The notes below the pieces were generated by a model. The model was not told the DNA's origin, did not search any database, and saw only the letters and a list, made by a program, of their open reading frames with translations. This document shows, piece after piece, positions 6,877 through 8,187 of a DNA stretch of 8,187 nt. Source of the DNA: Campylobacterota bacterium. GTDB taxonomy: Bacteria; Campylobacterota; Campylobacteria; Campylobacterales; Sulfurovaceae. The stretch covers positions 1-8,187 of the forward strand of contig JAADEQ010000007.1 in NCBI GenBank assembly GCA_013153345.1. The letters are read 5' to 3'. The position numbers were made by a program, and so were the translations under genes. Every line of letters begins with the position of its first letter. Within the stretch, counting starts at the first letter, position 1.

Positions 6877-7317
6877 ATGGTAAAATCTAGGTTTATGTTG
6901 CCCTTTATGCTATTTTTTTGGGTAGGGTGCTCTAGCAATAAGAGTTTAAGTTTAGATAGTTGTGGTAAAGATGGAATTTTTTGCTATAAAAATATAAATT
7001 TTGGAAAGAGTAGAGGTAGACTTTATGAAAAGGGAATCATTGATGGATGCACCACTGGTGAAGGGAGATTTACAAAAGATTACTCATTATCTTCTACCTC
7101 TCAAGACTATTTTGATGGTTGGATGCTTGGGCGCAGTAAATGTAAACAGATTTTACCAAATGAAGGGACCCTACAAGAGGAGGAGAATAGCAGAAAAAGA
7201 GCTGAGTATGAGATTAGAAAACTAAAGATGGAGCAGATGCAAAGTGAGATTGAAGAGGAATCACTACTTGATACTATCTTAAAAAGTAGTGAGAGTGCTG
7301 ATGATATAGAGTATTAA
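6877..7317 (+). CDS. Small cysteine-rich lipoprotein, unidentified
   Basis: I do not recognise a named family. The 146-residue protein has a hydrophobic N-terminus ending in FFWVGC (13-18), which fits a lipobox with Cys18 as the lipidated residue, although Trp at -3 is unusual. The core contains Cys29, Cys36, Cys58 and Cys89. In it are two glycine-rich elements that look like imperfect copies: YEKGIIDGCTTG (50-61) and YFDGWMLGRSKC (78-89), both of the form Y-x2-3-G-x2-x-G-x. The last third (about 97-128) is highly charged, EEEN...KRAEYEIRKLKMEQ, and probably a helix or short coiled coil. It would sit in the inner or outer membrane facing the periplasm. AAAGG lies 7 nt before the ATG. It is upstream of the helicase gene by 12 nt, which suggests co-transcription without implying shared function. 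Confidence 0.75.
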   Translation: MVKSRFMLPFMLFFWVGCSSNKSLSLDSCGKDGIFCYKNINFGKSRGRLYEKGIIDGCTTGEGRFTKDYSLSSTSQDYFDGWMLGRSKCKQILPNEGTLQEEENSRKRAEYEIRKLKMEQMQSEIEEESLLDTILKSSESADDIEY

Positions 7318-7319
7318 AA

Positions 7320-7324
7320 AAGGA
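7320..7324 (+). promoter_or_regulatory. Ribosome binding site fixing the TTG start of the helicase
   Basis: AAGGA lies 5 nt before the TTG at 7330 and just after the lipoprotein stop. The next in-frame ATG falls beyond the ATP-binding loop, so the real start must be near here, and TTG is the only standard start codon between the in-frame TAA at 7315 and that loop. Confidence 0.65.
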
Positions 7325-7329
7325 AAAGA

Positions 7330-8187
7330 TTGCTAATTAAAGAACTTAATAGGGCTCAGCAAGAAGCAGTTACCCATATTGATGGACCTTTGTTAGTGTT
7401 AGCAGGAGCAGGGAGTGGAAAGACAAAGACAATTACCACTAGACTTGCTTATTTAATAAAAGAGGTTGGAATTGACCCAATAAATACCTTGACTCTAACT
7501 TTTACAAATAAAGCTGCAAATGAGATGAGGCAAAGAGCTCTTAATCTAATTGGATATAGAGCAAATACTCTTCCTTTGCTTTGTACTTTTCATAAATTTG
7601 GACTTCTATTTTTAAAGCTTTATATAAATAGACTCAATAGAAAAAATAGCTTTAATATAATTGATAGTGAGGATAAAAAACGAGCTATTAAAAATATTGC
7701 TAAAGAGTTAAAAATCGATTTACCTACCTCTTTTATTGCCTCAGAGATATCTAAATATAAAAATATTTTACTCTCTCCAAACGAGGCTTTAGATAAAGCT
7801 GAGCTTAGTGAGTATAAGCAGATTGCAAAGATATATAGTTTGTATGAAGAGAATTTGGTTAAGAATAATCTAGTGGATTTTGATGATTTATTGGCTCTTC
7901 CCTATAAAATTTTAATCTCTAACCAAGATTTAAGAGAGCAAATTAGCAGACGCTATCAATATATTATGGTTGATGAGTATCAAGATACAAATGAGCTTCA
8001 ATATAAGCTTTTACGCCTACTAACTTCAACCCATAATAATATATGTGTTGTTGGGGATGATGACCAAAGTATTTATGGATGGAGAGGAGCAACTATTAAG
8101 AATATATTAGAGTTTACTCAAAACTTTGAAGGTGCAAAGATAATAAAACTAGAGATAAACTATCGCTCAACAAAATCCACTAGATTA
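7330..8187 (+). CDS. UvrD/Rep-family superfamily 1 DNA helicase, N-terminal part
   Basis: This partial gene gives 286 codons of an ATP-driven 3'-5' DNA translocase/helicase. Motifs in order are the Q motif LNRAQQEAV (6-14), Walker A AGAGSGKTKT (25-34, Lys31), motif Ia TFTNKAANEM, the FHKFGLLFLK segment, VDFDDL, Walker B VDEYQDTN (214-221), motif III GDDDQSIYGWRGA (242-254) and motif IV NYRS (277-280) with Arg279. The remaining motifs V and VI lie past the window edge. DEYQDTN and the spacing of the 1B segment look more like E. coli Rep, while IYGWRGA looks more like UvrD, so I do not choose between them. Likely roles are replication restart or excision repair. The TTG start gives MLIKELNRAQQEAV, in the same frame as the upstream lipoprotein and separated from its stop by four codons. 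Confidence 0.93.
   Translation, partial: MLIKELNRAQQEAVTHIDGPLLVLAGAGSGKTKTITTRLAYLIKEVGIDPINTLTLTFTNKAANEMRQRALNLIGYRANTLPLLCTFHKFGLLFLKLYINRLNRKNSFNIIDSEDKKRAIKNIAKELKIDLPTSFIASEISKYKNILLSPNEALDKAELSEYKQIAKIYSLYEENLVKNNLVDFDDLLALPYKILISNQDLREQISRRYQYIMVDEYQDTNELQYKLLRLLTSTHNNICVVGDDDQSIYGWRGATIKNILEFTQNFEGAKIIKLEINYRSTKSTRL

Noticed and set aside
7001..7225. 74-codon open frame overlapping the lipoprotein gene
   Set aside because: It is a shifted frame; the lipoprotein frame has a signal sequence, lipobox and a good binding site.
1..8187. Mobile element, phage, CRISPR or defence genes
   Set aside because: No transposase or integrase, no terminal inverted repeats, no repeat-spacer array; the Rep/UvrD-type helicase has the housekeeping motif set and no nuclease partner is visible.

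Overview
This AT-rich window comes from a bacterium of the Campylobacterota (formerly Epsilonproteobacteria). The main evidence is gene order: a DUF2018 gene, a polyprenyl diphosphate synthase, hemA, proS and fxsA run in one direction, as in the Helicobacter/Campylobacter lineage (H. pylori HP0238-HP0242 region, from memory). The protein sequences fit, for example a ProRS of the epsilonproteobacterial kind and a stand-alone NifU C-terminal domain protein. The genus cannot be settled from the sequence alone.

Positions 1-5509 hold one tightly packed minus-strand operon. Read in its own direction it is comF-like phosphoribosyltransferase, DUF2018 protein, long-chain polyprenyl diphosphate synthase, glutamyl-tRNA reductase (hemA), prolyl-tRNA synthetase (proS), FxsA-like membrane protein, and the start of a secreted DsbC/DsbG-like protein cut by the window edge. 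From the DUF2018 gene onward, spacings range from 3 nt to overlaps of 1, 4 and 68 nt. Two genes (hemA, proS) start with GTG, and several ribosome binding sites lie inside the preceding gene. A good extended -10 in front of the DUF2018 gene suggests that the core operon can be transcribed without comF. The operon joins tetrapyrrole synthesis from Glu-tRNA, quinone side-chain synthesis and tRNA charging, which suits a respiring cell with haem proteins and menaquinone.

Positions 5510-5882 hold a divergent nfu-type Fe-S scaffold gene. Its 3' end overlaps by 11 bp the 3' end of a convergent gene for a secreted CAP/SCP-domain protein with a probable Ig-like C-terminal domain (5872-6765). A 111-bp divergent intergenic region follows. 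On the plus strand after it come a small unidentified cysteine-rich lipoprotein and, 12 nt further on, a UvrD/Rep-family helicase that starts with TTG and is cut by the right edge.

I found no mobile element, CRISPR array, tRNA, rRNA or phage gene. Most of the window is ordinary conserved core genome. The least understood parts are the lipoprotein, the CAP protein and the 68-nt dual-coding overlap at the end of fxsA. I see no evidence for a new multi-gene system.
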